7,963 nucleotides of DNA from Methanoregulaceae archaeon (GTDB taxonomy: Archaea; Halobacteriota; Methanomicrobia; Methanomicrobiales; Methanospirillaceae), in assembly GCA_013331415.1 (NCBI GenBank), contig DUGL01000002.1, positions 1,133 through 9,095 of the forward strand, in the 5' to 3' direction. Of the stretch, positions 1 through 6,844 are shown in pieces (the stretch's first letter is position 1; the number at the start of each line of letters is the position of its first letter). The notes under the pieces are model-generated. The model was not told the origin of the DNA. It did not search any database and was given only the letters and a program-made list of their open reading frames with translations. Both the position numbers and the translations under genes were made by a program.

Positions 1-2732
1 TCAGGATAGGCGGGCAGGCCTTCGAGCTGGATGGTCTCAATGTTCCCCACGCGGTTCCCGCCCGTGACATTTATACCGACGAGGCGGAGCGGGGCGATGG
101 CATCGGTAAGCGGCTCCCCGTTCTTCGTGTTTGCAACGAGGTAATTTCCGCTCCGGGCGACATCAGCGCTCGCAAACGTCCGGTTGTACCCGTCACCGGC
201 GATCATGCGGATGGTGTAGCCTCCGGCAGCCCGGGTGTCGTTGAAGGTCCAGTGGGCCGTGGTCTCGATATCATCGACCGCCCCCACGAGCTCCCAGAGG
301 GGGATCCCACCCCAGATATCGGTACCGTCGTTATAGGTCGATACATGTATGCAGGAGAGCGCTGCCTCGAACTCCGCCTGGGTGATGACGTCCACAACAT
401 CCCCTTCCATCCGGAGCGTCCATCCTGCCGGCGGCTCGGGCAGTCCGACCAGTTCAATCGAAGCGATGTTCCCGACCAGTTTACCCGAAGAGACCTCCGG
501 GCCGATCATCTGGAGCGGGAAGCAGAGCTTGGTGCTGTTTGGCTTGAGCTCAGGCAGCGGCTCCCCGTTTAGGGTGTTTGCCACGATGTAGCCGTTGTCC
601 CTCGCGATATCGGCACTCGCGAAGTTGATGGAGTACCCGTCTCCTGCAGTCACCTTGACCGAGTAGCCCTCGGCAGCGAGTGCGTCGTTGAAGTTGTAGT
701 GGTCGGGCCCTGTGTCGGGGTTATCATCTATCATGGCAACAAGAACCCAGAGAGGGATGCCACTCCATTCGTTCCCGTCGGTGTCGGTCCAGCTTACCTG
801 GTGACCTGATGATGGGCAGGCGAGTCCCTGTTCAAAGTAGGTCTTTGTCACGGTCTGGTCACGTGCACCCGAGAGGGCGAGGGTCCAGTCCCCGCTTGGC
901 GGGGGAGAGCCGAAGGTGTCCGCGATGGTCTTCACCGCCGCGGTAGTCTTGGAGAGGGTCTCGGTGAGGTTGTTCTTGTCTACGACCCCTGCAGCATAGT
1001 AGAAGTCAACCCGGTCACCGTCAGCGAGTTCAATGACGTTCAGCCCGTTGGCATGGTTCCCATACCCGTCCTTGTACACATCGTTCACGTAAGCAAACCA
1101 GTTTCCGGGTGTATTCCGGATGTACACGTCCACGTCATCGAGCAGGAGCACCTGGTCGTAAGACCACCGCTTGTCGGTGACATTGTAGGTCAGGCCGGTT
1201 GCCTGGAGCGCCCCGAGAGGCGTCGTCCAGTTGACAGTATAGCTCGTCCCGGAGTTGTACGCAACCTTGGTGAAGCTCGCACCGGGCGTCAGGTTCACGG
1301 TCCCGTTGAAGAGCTCAGGGATCACCGGTGGTGGGGCATCGGTTACGGTGATGTACCCGGCCTTCACCTCTTCATCTGAACCTTCCGCGTTCGTCGCATT
1401 CAGCCTGACCGTGTAGGTGCCCGGTGTCAGGTAGGTGTGGTTCGGGTTCTGCAGGGTGGAGTCAACGGTCGCGTTGTTCGTGAAGTCCCATGCGTAGGTG
1501 AGGGGGGGAGTCCCTGAGGACTGGTCCGTGAACTGGACGGTCAGCGGTGCAGGCCCGGACTGAGTATCGGCTGTGAACGCTGCAACGGGTGGTACAGCAC
1601 CTCCCTCGATATCGACCGTGATCCTGAGGACAGCGGTTGCATTATCGGTGGTCTGCTGGTCGGGCCCGAAGTAGAACTCGAGGAAGTCCCCGTCGACTAC
1701 CCCATTATTACTGACCCCGGTGGTGGTTGAGAAGTAGTTCTGGAAGATCCCGTTCTTCTGGTAGTTCCAGGTCAGTTTCGGCGAGACTGAACCATCATAG
1801 GAATAATTCACCGCGTCTGTATCGATCCAGTTTATGAGCGCGGTGTTCCTCGTATCATGCCAGCTCCCGCCGTACGTGAAGCCATCAGCGAGGAAGACAG
1901 CCTCGAGCGCCCCGTGCGGGGTAAGGGTGCTTACCACGTGATCAACCCCCCCGTCATCGGTCCAGGTGAAGGTGCCGTCCGCGAGGGTGACCGTGCCCTC
2001 GAAGATCACATCGAGGGGTGCGGGGGGTGCTTCATCGCTGTAGATGTAGATCCCATTCACGTACTTGGATGAGAGCCCGGTGGTGGTCGGGTAATTCTGC
2101 CCGCCGGACTGGTAGTAGTACCAGTAAAACTCATCGGCAGCGAGGTACCAGTCATAGTTCCCGAATGCATGTATGCCCCACGGATTGACGGACGTATCGG
2201 CGAACCAGACAAGTTTCATGCCATCGGAGTATCCCGTGTCCGAATACAATCCATTCATGTACCAGGTCAGGCCGATCGGCCCCTCCCGGGAAGAGTACTC
2301 ATACACGTTCTTGTAGGCAAACCACTTCGTGAATCCATCGGAGGAGATAATCTTCACTTCTTCTCCGGGAGACATCCCTCCGACCAGGTCGCAGAGGTCT
2401 TTGATGTTCGTCCCCATCACTGCGCCCTGGTCTTTTTCCTGGACATTGGTGTCTTCAGTGGCGTTCCACCTCATTATGGCTTGAACCTCGGGATCTGTGT
2501 GATCCTTGAAGACCGGCCCCTGGTGGTAGTAGTGGGTCGTCCCGTCACCCAGCACCGGGAGGTTGTTCATCATCCAGGTGTAGTTGACCGTCGTCTGGTT
2601 GAGGATGGTCGTTCCATCGTTTGCATACTTCCTGATCTCCACCTGGGTGGTCGCTGCCGTTGCAGCGGAGACCAGCAAGAGCCCTGCCAGGAGGAGGGCA
2701 AGAATTAGGGTTATCCTGCGGTTCTGGTTCAT
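1..2732 (-). CDS. Large secreted multidomain surface protein (PKD, DUF4430-like and SUOX-fold repeats), C-terminus cut by window edge
   Basis: Open without a stop from the ATG at 2732-2730 to the window edge, giving 910 complete codons; I checked the frame line by line. Residues 1 to about 26 are a Sec signal peptide (MNQNRR, a Leu/Ala-rich core, then an Ala-rich cleavage region). Residues about 27-228 form a domain with YYHQGPVF and LVGGMSPGEEV motifs, closely matching the 289-aa protein at 6841-7710. About 236-374 and 470-605 look like two DUF4430/transcobalamin-C-like modules (TPxGALxA, VDGD or LADGDRVDFYY). A PKD domain lies between them at about 382-465 (YAWDFTNN, GTYTVRLNATN). About 611-765 and 766-910 are tandem SUOX-like repeats (GWTL, W-S/G-GIPLW, AGDGY, LVANTxNGEPL). 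Each repeat has a Cys (C639, C794) 13-17 residues before WxGIPLW. The protein is probably exported to the cell surface; its ligand is unknown. The ATG has no strong Shine-Dalgarno sequence. Domain names come from motif recognition, not a database search. Confidence 0.
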   Translation of the reverse strand, partial: MNQNRRITLILALLLAGLLLVSAATAATTQVEIRKYANDGTTILNQTTVNYTWMMNNLPVLGDGTTHYYHQGPVFKDHTDPEVQAIMRWNATEDTNVQEKDQGAVMGTNIKDLCDLVGGMSPGEEVKIISSDGFTKWFAYKNVYEYSSREGPIGLTWYMNGLYSDTGYSDGMKLVWFADTSVNPWGIHAFGNYDWYLAADEFYWYYYQSGGQNYPTTTGLSSKYVNGIYIYSDEAPPAPLDVIFEGTVTLADGTFTWTDDGGVDHVVSTLTPHGALEAVFLADGFTYGGSWHDTRNTALINWIDTDAVNYSYDGSVSPKLTWNYQKNGIFQNYFSTTTGVSNNGVVDGDFLEFYFGPDQQTTDNATAVLRITVDIEGGAVPPVAAFTADTQSGPAPLTVQFTDQSSGTPPLTYAWDFTNNATVDSTLQNPNHTYLTPGTYTVRLNATNAEGSDEEVKAGYITVTDAPPPVIPELFNGTVNLTPGASFTKVAYNSGTSYTVNWTTPLGALQATGLTYNVTDKRWSYDQVLLLDDVDVYIRNTPGNWFAYVNDVYKDGYGNHANGLNVIELADGDRVDFYYAAGVVDKNNLTETLSKTTAAVKTIADTFGSPPPSGDWTLALSGARDQTVTKTYFEQGLACPSSGHQVSWTDTDGNEWSGIPLWVLVAMIDDNPDTGPDHYNFNDALAAEGYSVKVTAGDGYSINFASADIARDNGYIVANTLNGEPLPELKPNSTKLCFPLQMIGPEVSSGKLVGNIASIELVGLPEPPAGWTLRMEGDVVDVITQAEFEAALSCIHVSTYNDGTDIWGGIPLWELVGAVDDIETTAHWTFNDTRAAGGYTIRMIAGDGYNRTFASADVARSGNYLVANTKNGEPLTDAIAPLRLVGINVTGGNRVGNIETIQLEGLPAYP

Positions 2733-2780
2733 ACCGTACACACTCTTTCGTCATAACATGTTGATTATCAGGTAATGTTC

Positions 2781-2822
2781 GATAGATTTTATTATACTAT
2801 CTATTTTTTCCGTGAATATTCA
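2781..2822 (-). promoter_or_regulatory. Candidate archaeal promoter and palindromes upstream of the large surface-protein gene
   Basis: Read on the minus strand, this AT-rich stretch holds a purine-rich segment, then a TATA-like AGTATAATAA centred about 60 nt before the ATG at 2732. With a usual archaeal start site about 25 nt downstream, the 5' leader would be roughly 35 nt. The TATA-like core sits inside an inverted repeat, ATAGAT at 2782-2787 and ATCTAT at 2799-2804. A perfect 10-bp palindrome, TGAATATTCA, lies just upstream at 2813-2822. The overlap of palindrome and TATA element would suit a repressor operator, but no regulator is visible. The promoter call rests on composition and position only. 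Confidence 0.35.
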
Positions 2823-3190
2823 TTTAATTTAGTTAACTTTTTGTACCGATCCTGCTCACCTGGAGTGGTTTGAATCATCACTACCAGGGAGGTTCTCCCA
2901 TTCCGCAAAACGTGGGGATCGATTGGTATCGGTATCAATGAAGGGTGAAAATAACCCGGATACGGGCTCCGTTTTCCTGCAATCTACCCGGGAAAGTGGT
3001 TTCCATGGGAAATGCTGTACACGCCGACGGAAAAAATCGTAATATGCACGTATTATCAAAAAATAAACGCAAATATCGCTTGAAATAATTGCTTTTTAGG
3101 AGCGTTCTGTTCGGGGTTGTGAACAGGAGGGGTGGTATCCATCGATCCCTGCCCGGATCGGCTCCTGGAAGGCTTCTGTGGAAGTCCCTC

Positions 3191-3226
3191 AAAAAACAAC
3201 TATAATCCTCTTATTTCATGAAATAA
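3191..3226 (-). terminator. Possible terminator of the wtp operon
   Basis: About 120 nt after the wtpC stop, the minus strand has a perfect 16-bp palindrome (TTATTTCATGAAATAA at 3211-3226, a 6-bp A/T stem with a CATG loop). It is followed about 15 nt later by a run of six T residues at 3191-3196. Archaeal RNA polymerase can terminate at T-rich stretches with little or no hairpin. The stem here is weak, and the palindrome could equally be a protein-binding site. Confidence 0.3.
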
Positions 3227-3346
3227 AGCTATATTAAGCGTATTCCAGGAGAAGTGCCGGTGTTATCAGTTTTCAGATGAGGAACATACCGCCTGGCAAC
3301 TATGCCCCTATCCGGGGCAGGAATGAGGTGGAGGGAGCTGAAACAA

Positions 3347-4399
3347 TCATCCCGGCAGCATGTGCACCACTGCAGGGTCGATGCAGATGGCGACGTAGTC
3401 GCCAGATTGGTACCCCTGCTCCCGGAACTCCCGCTTTGCGAGGTGCACAACGATGGGGACCCCGGTATCAGCCCGTACCCGCACCCCGTGCTCTCCTTCG
3501 GAAATACCGGTGATGACGCCCGGGAGGCAGTCCTCACCATTCCCGGGGCCGGGTGCGAGTGTCACATCCTCGCCCCTGATGCAGACCATAACCCGGGAGC
3601 CGGTGGGAAACGTGGTGTGGGCAGAAAGGACCAACCCCCCAATCCTGATCTCAGCGTGACCGCTGTGGGAGGAGAGCACCTGTCCCGGAAACACGTTCTC
3701 AAACCCGGTGAACCGGGCCACCTCGACGGATACCGGCCGGCGGAACACCTCCTCGCGGCTCCCGACCTGGCGGACGGATCCACCGATGAGGACGGCTGCC
3801 CGGTCGGCGAGTGCGAACACCTCCTCGCGGGAATGGCTCACCTGCACGATCGTGAGCCCCTTCTCTCGCCTGAGGGTCCGGAGGTCGGCCATGAACTGCT
3901 CCCGGAGCTGGGGGTCGATCGCCGCAAACGGCTCATCGAGGAGGAGTATCGGGGGATCGGTGGCAAGCGCCCGGGCGAGCGCCACCCGCTGCTTCTCTCC
4001 CCCGGAGAGCGAACCCGGGTGCCGGCCCGAGAGCGGCCCGATCCCGAACTGCGCAATGAGGCTCTCGACCATCGGGACGATCTCCCAGCGGGGGCGGCCC
4101 CGGGTCATCAGGCCAAACGCGATATTCTCTGCAACGGTGAGGTGGGGGAAGAGCCCATAGTCCTGGTACACGAGCGCGATGCCCCGACGCTCGGGAGGGA
4201 GGCCGGACACGTCCCTGCCCCCGAGGATGACCCTCCCCCCGGCACCGGGATGGATCCCGGCAATCGCCTCGAGGAGGATGGTCTTTCCCGCACCGGAAGG
4301 CCCGATGACGAAGAAGTGCTCGCCCTCCCCGATGGAGAGATCGATCCCGCCAAGCGAGAAACTCCCGAGGGTGAGTGAGACCCCCTCAAGCCGAATCAT
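3347..4399 (-). CDS. wtpC: Tungstate/molybdate ABC transporter ATP-binding protein WtpC/ModC
   Basis: A 350-aa cytoplasmic ATPase that powers oxyanion import through WtpB. The nucleotide-binding domain is complete: Walker A GPSGAGKT (33-40), Q-loop Gln79 in VYQDYGLFPH, signature LSGGEKQR (131-138), Walker B ILLLDE (151-156), D-loop AAID (159-162) and switch His189. Residues about 234-350 form a C-terminal extension with two TOBE/MOP-like halves (ENVFPGQVL...GEDVTLAPG and LPGVITGISEGEHGV...). The length suits archaeal WtpC/ModC. In the Methanosarcina acetivorans ModBC transporter such a C-terminal domain binds molybdate or tungstate and shuts transport down (trans-inhibition); the same role here is inference. 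The ATG at 4399 overlaps wtpB by 14 nt and has GGAGG four bases upstream (4404-4408). Sequence alone does not separate tungstate from molybdate preference, so modC is an alternative name. Confidence 0.93.
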   Translation of the reverse strand: MIRLEGVSLTLGSFSLGGIDLSIGEGEHFFVIGPSGAGKTILLEAIAGIHPGAGGRVILGGRDVSGLPPERRGIALVYQDYGLFPHLTVAENIAFGLMTRGRPRWEIVPMVESLIAQFGIGPLSGRHPGSLSGGEKQRVALARALATDPPILLLDEPFAAIDPQLREQFMADLRTLRREKGLTIVQVSHSREEVFALADRAAVLIGGSVRQVGSREEVFRRPVSVEVARFTGFENVFPGQVLSSHSGHAEIRIGGLVLSAHTTFPTGSRVMVCIRGEDVTLAPGPGNGEDCLPGVITGISEGEHGVRVRADTGVPIVVHLAKREFREQGYQSGDYVAICIDPAVVHMLPG

Positions 4400-5201
4400 C
4401 GTACCTCCCCACGTGCTTCATCAGCCAGCGTATCCCGATGAAGAGGACGAGGCAGAGGGCCAGCATGAGAAACGCCACGCTCCGGCTCTCCGCGATTCCC
4501 CCTGTTGCGAACCGCTGGTAGATCAGGGTCGAGACCACCATCGGGAAGTACGCGATCATCACGACTGCGGCAAACTCCCCGATCGCCCGGCCCCATGCCA
4601 CGAGAGCGCTGCTCATGATATGGCGCAGGGTGAGCGGGAGCACGACCCGGGAGAACGCATACCACCGGGTTGCCCCGAGGGTCCGGGCCACATGCTCGAG
4701 GCGCACCGGGACCTTACCGAACCCTTCCCGGACCCCGTCAACATAGTACGGTGTGGACACAAAGACCATCGCGGCAACAATGCCCGGGAACGCGTCCTCG
4801 AAGAAGAACCCGGCTTCTGCAAACGGCGCCCCGATAAGCCCCCGCGACATGAAGAGGAGGTATACCATGAGCCCGGCGACCGTATGGGGGAGGATGAGCG
4901 GGATGTCGACCAGCCCCTCGACCACCGCTTTTCCCCGGAACTCGTTTCGGGCGAGGAGGTAGGCGAGCGGTGTACCGAGCAGGGCAAGGATCAGCACCGC
5001 GGTAAACCCGGCGGCAAACGTGAGCAGCAGCGAGTCCATCACCCCCGGCTCACCTGCAACGCTGGCAAGGTGGAGGGGGTCTGCAAGCTCCGGTACCGCG
5101 ATGGTCAGGACCGCAAGGAGGGTAAGGAGAACGAGCACCCCCCCTGCAAGGATGAAGAGGAGGGTGATGTGGTCGCAGGGGACGCGGGGACGTGCCGGCA
5201 T
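4386..5201 (-). CDS. wtpB: Tungstate/molybdate ABC transporter permease WtpB/ModB
   Basis: A 271-aa integral membrane protein that forms, as a dimer, the channel for tungstate or molybdate delivered by WtpA. I see about six hydrophobic segments (about 12-36, 56-84, 96-118, 139-152, 196-220 and 240-262). Before the last two lies a typical EAA coupling loop at about 169-190 (EHVARTLGATRW...VVLPL), with the conserved Gly176 that contacts the ATPase. A segment with VDIPLILPHTVAG (98-110) is typical of molybdate/tungstate/sulfate-type permeases. The ATG at 5201 follows the wtpA stop by 3 nt, and the only Shine-Dalgarno-like bases (AAGG) lie very close to it. Translation probably depends on coupling to wtpA. 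The 3' end overlaps wtpC by 14 nt. Confidence 0.93.
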   Translation of the reverse strand: MPARPRVPCDHITLLFILAGGVLVLLTLLAVLTIAVPELADPLHLASVAGEPGVMDSLLLTFAAGFTAVLILALLGTPLAYLLARNEFRGKAVVEGLVDIPLILPHTVAGLMVYLLFMSRGLIGAPFAEAGFFFEDAFPGIVAAMVFVSTPYYVDGVREGFGKVPVRLEHVARTLGATRWYAFSRVVLPLTLRHIMSSALVAWGRAIGEFAAVVMIAYFPMVVSTLIYQRFATGGIAESRSVAFLMLALCLVLFIGIRWLMKHVGRYDDSA

Positions 5202-5204
5202 ACC

Positions 5205-6254
5205 TTATCGGTCAGGACCCCCGGCGCCGGTCATCCCCTGCGAGCCGGGAGGGGTGTCAAGCGGCGCCGGCCACCCCCTCCCTCCCCTCTCTGCCTCGGC
5301 GAGGAAAAAATCCATGAACGCTCTCCCCTCATCTGGTCGTTCCGCTGTCGAGGGAATGGTTACGGCATACACGATAGGCATACCGGGCCGCTCGCTCCCG
5401 ATCGTGGCGAAGCGGGGGAAGCCGAGTATGACTTTCACCGTTGCGTATTGCTCAGCCTGCAGGTCATCCGCGAGGTTGATCGCATCGGGCAGCACGACAT
5501 AGGGCACTCCCCATGCCTCGGCTACATTCCTGTACTCGAATGCGTAGTCAATTCCTCCCGCTTCAAGGAGTGACATGAGGAAGATGCTCCCGTCCCGGAT
5601 CGCGATCTTCCGCGTATCCGGCTTCAGCACCTGCGGGAGCCGCACCGTCAGGACGCCGTCCTCAGGACGGGCTTCGAGTGCAGGGTTGAAATGGTCCCCG
5701 ATCACCCGCGAGAAGATGGCAGGGTCATCATAGAACTCTCCGGCAAGGAGCGTCACGATGAGCGCCCGGTAGCCGGCAGCATCCTTCATCGGGTTCGAGA
5801 ACCCCACACGGACATCGGGCCTCGCGAGGATCCGGTGCCAGTTCTCGTGCGTTATCTCGTCGTGGTACCTGCTCTTGTCCGTAAACGCGATCACCATCTC
5901 GTTCCTCGCGAACGGGATGTACCAGTCGGTGTAGTTCCCTTCGCCCCCCTCGACCGGCCGGTACATCAGGTCCGGGATGAGCGACTCGTCGGCTACCATG
6001 ACGAGATCGAACGACCGGTGGATATCGGTCACCTGCCGGATCGCCTGGATACTCCCGTGCCCTTCCACCTGAATATCGATATCCGGGTGGAGCGCCTCAT
6101 ACCGGGCATCAGCCTCCCCGAGTGGGACGAGCAGGCTCCCTGCAGCGACAACGTTCACGGTGGTCTTCTCACCCGGCCGGCCGGTACACCCGGCAGCGAG
6201 GACCAGGGCGCAGACAAGTACCAGCAGAACGACGGGAACAGGGTTTCTGGTCAT
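5205..6254 (-). CDS. wtpA: Tungstate/molybdate-binding lipoprotein WtpA/ModA
   Basis: The substrate-binding protein of the importer, 349 aa, anchored outside the cell membrane. The start at 6254 gives a classic signal peptide ending in lipobox LAAGC, with C23 as the lipidated residue. A reading frame extends 45 nt further upstream to 6299. I prefer 6254 because it forms an ATGA overlap with the previous stop, has AGGAAAGGAG just upstream, and begins the signal peptide. The family pattern is strong: VAAGSLLVP (36-44), EGHGS (64-68), TDWYIPFARNEMVIAFT (109-125), NWHRILARPDVRVGFSNP (138-155), DAAGYRAL (158-165) and DYAFEYRNVAE (236-246). In the archaeal WtpA/ModA class the oxyanion is held by two Ser plus carboxylates from an Asp and a Glu. 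S40, S68, D158 and E240 are the likely equivalents here, consistent with six-coordinate binding. The exact anion preference is not visible. Confidence 0.94.
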   Translation of the reverse strand: MTRNPVPVVLLVLVCALVLAAGCTGRPGEKTTVNVVAAGSLLVPLGEADARYEALHPDIDIQVEGHGSIQAIRQVTDIHRSFDLVMVADESLIPDLMYRPVEGGEGNYTDWYIPFARNEMVIAFTDKSRYHDEITHENWHRILARPDVRVGFSNPMKDAAGYRALIVTLLAGEFYDDPAIFSRVIGDHFNPALEARPEDGVLTVRLPQVLKPDTRKIAIRDGSIFLMSLLEAGGIDYAFEYRNVAEAWGVPYVVLPDAINLADDLQAEQYATVKVILGFPRFATIGSERPGMPIVYAVTIPSTAERPDEGRAFMDFFLAEAERGGRGWPAPLDTPPGSQGMTGAGGPDR

Positions 6255-6844
6255 TCTCCTTTCCTGTGCACCTCGATCCGGTCGACCCACTTCACCCATG
6301 CACTCCCCTCAGTGACAACGCCCGGCTCCTGCGAGACGATCGCGATACGGCAGGGCCCGCCATCATTGTACGTCAGGGGTTTTCCGTCCTGCGCATACAT
6401 CAGGATCACCCGGAGGTCCGGGGACGGTATCTCCTGCAGGTCGGCATTGAACGTAACGAAGCCCTCCCCCGCAAGCTGGTCGTAATCAAAGACCCAGAGG
6501 TACCCGTCCGGGGCCGAGACCCAGAGCTGGTCCCCGGGCGCTACACCCCCGACGAGGCTCGCCAGATCCCGGAGGTCGACTCCCTCGCACCGGTATGGGC
6601 CGAATTTTATCCCGACGGTCGAGACGGCGAACCCGTTCCCGGTCGTTGAGGGGAGTGCCCGCAGGTAATCGAGCGTGAGGACCCGTCCGGAGGTCCCGTT
6701 CAGGGTGAGGGTCCAGTCCGGGAATTCTTCCGCTGCTGCAGGTATGGCAGTCTCCCCCTGGTCCGTACACCCGGCGCAGGCAAGGAGCATGATACAGGCG
6801 AGGAGTACCGGGACTATTCCCGGTCCCGATCGCAGGAAGGTCAC
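6251..6844 (-). CDS. Lipoprotein with molybdopterin-oxidoreductase (SUOX)-like fold, no Mo-ligand Cys
   Basis: A 197-aa secreted protein. The N-terminal hydrophobic segment ends in two possible lipobox cysteines, C23 (LLAC) and C26 (CAGC). Residues about 43-195 follow the sulfite-oxidase-type molybdopterin-domain pattern: DWTLTLNG (43-50), YRCEGVDLRDLASLVGG (84-100), PGDQLWVSAPDGY (103-115), QDGKPL (152-157), GGPCRIAI (162-169) and WVKWVDRIEV (183-192). True Mo enzymes of this fold carry a Cys before the WxGVPL-like segment. At that place here there is FAVSTVGIK with no Cys, and C86 lies in the later segment. A catalytic Mo centre is therefore unlikely; binding of pterin, an oxyanion or another ligand is possible. 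The GTG start shares GTGA with the upstream stop and lacks a clear Shine-Dalgarno sequence, suggesting translational coupling. The 3' end shares ATGA with wtpA, tying it to oxyanion import. Confidence 0.85.
   Translation of the reverse strand: MTFLRSGPGIVPVLLACIMLLACAGCTDQGETAIPAAAEEFPDWTLTLNGTSGRVLTLDYLRALPSTTGNGFAVSTVGIKFGPYRCEGVDLRDLASLVGGVAPGDQLWVSAPDGYLWVFDYDQLAGEGFVTFNADLQEIPSPDLRVILMYAQDGKPLTYNDGGPCRIAIVSQEPGVVTEGSAWVKWVDRIEVHRKGE

Larger units (their letters stand above)
2733..3346. other. 614-bp intergenic region without a supportable gene
   Basis: This is the only long gap between genes in the window and is clearly more AT-rich than its flanks, especially at 2755-2850, 3030-3095 and 3190-3240. 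Short minus-strand reading frames at 2856-3059 and 2935-3192 begin with TTG, lack a Shine-Dalgarno sequence and show no recognisable motif, so I do not call them genes. The region holds palindromes at 2781-2804, 2813-2822 and 3211-3226, and an imperfect inverted repeat at 3040-3055. I see no tRNA cloverleaf, CRISPR repeat or transposase remnant. It probably contains the 3' end of the wtp transcript and the promoter of the next gene. Confidence 0.7.

Noticed and set aside
2545..2754. Minus-strand frame starting at an ATG upstream of the large gene
   Set aside because: It overlaps the signal-peptide region of the large gene in a different frame, ends within 70 codons, and has a Pro/Gly/Asp-rich product without motifs.
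2856..3192. Two short minus-strand frames (67 and 85 aa) in the spacer
   Set aside because: Both start with TTG, have no Shine-Dalgarno sequence, overlap each other in different frames, and show no recognisable sequence or gene-like composition.
3302..4378. Plus-strand 358-codon open frame
   Set aside because: It is opposite wtpC over nearly its full length, with no motif and with composition typical of an antisense shadow.
4179..5573. Plus-strand 464-codon open frame
   Set aside because: It lies antisense to wtpC, wtpB and wtpA, which have clear family motifs. The translation is rich in Arg, Pro, Glu and His with no domain, as expected for the complement of GC-rich genes.
6255..6299. 15-codon N-terminal extension of WtpA
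   Set aside because: It would add a charged segment before the signal peptide and overlap the lipoprotein gene by 49 nt. The ATG at 6254 has an ATGA junction, a purine-rich ribosome site and a proper signal start.
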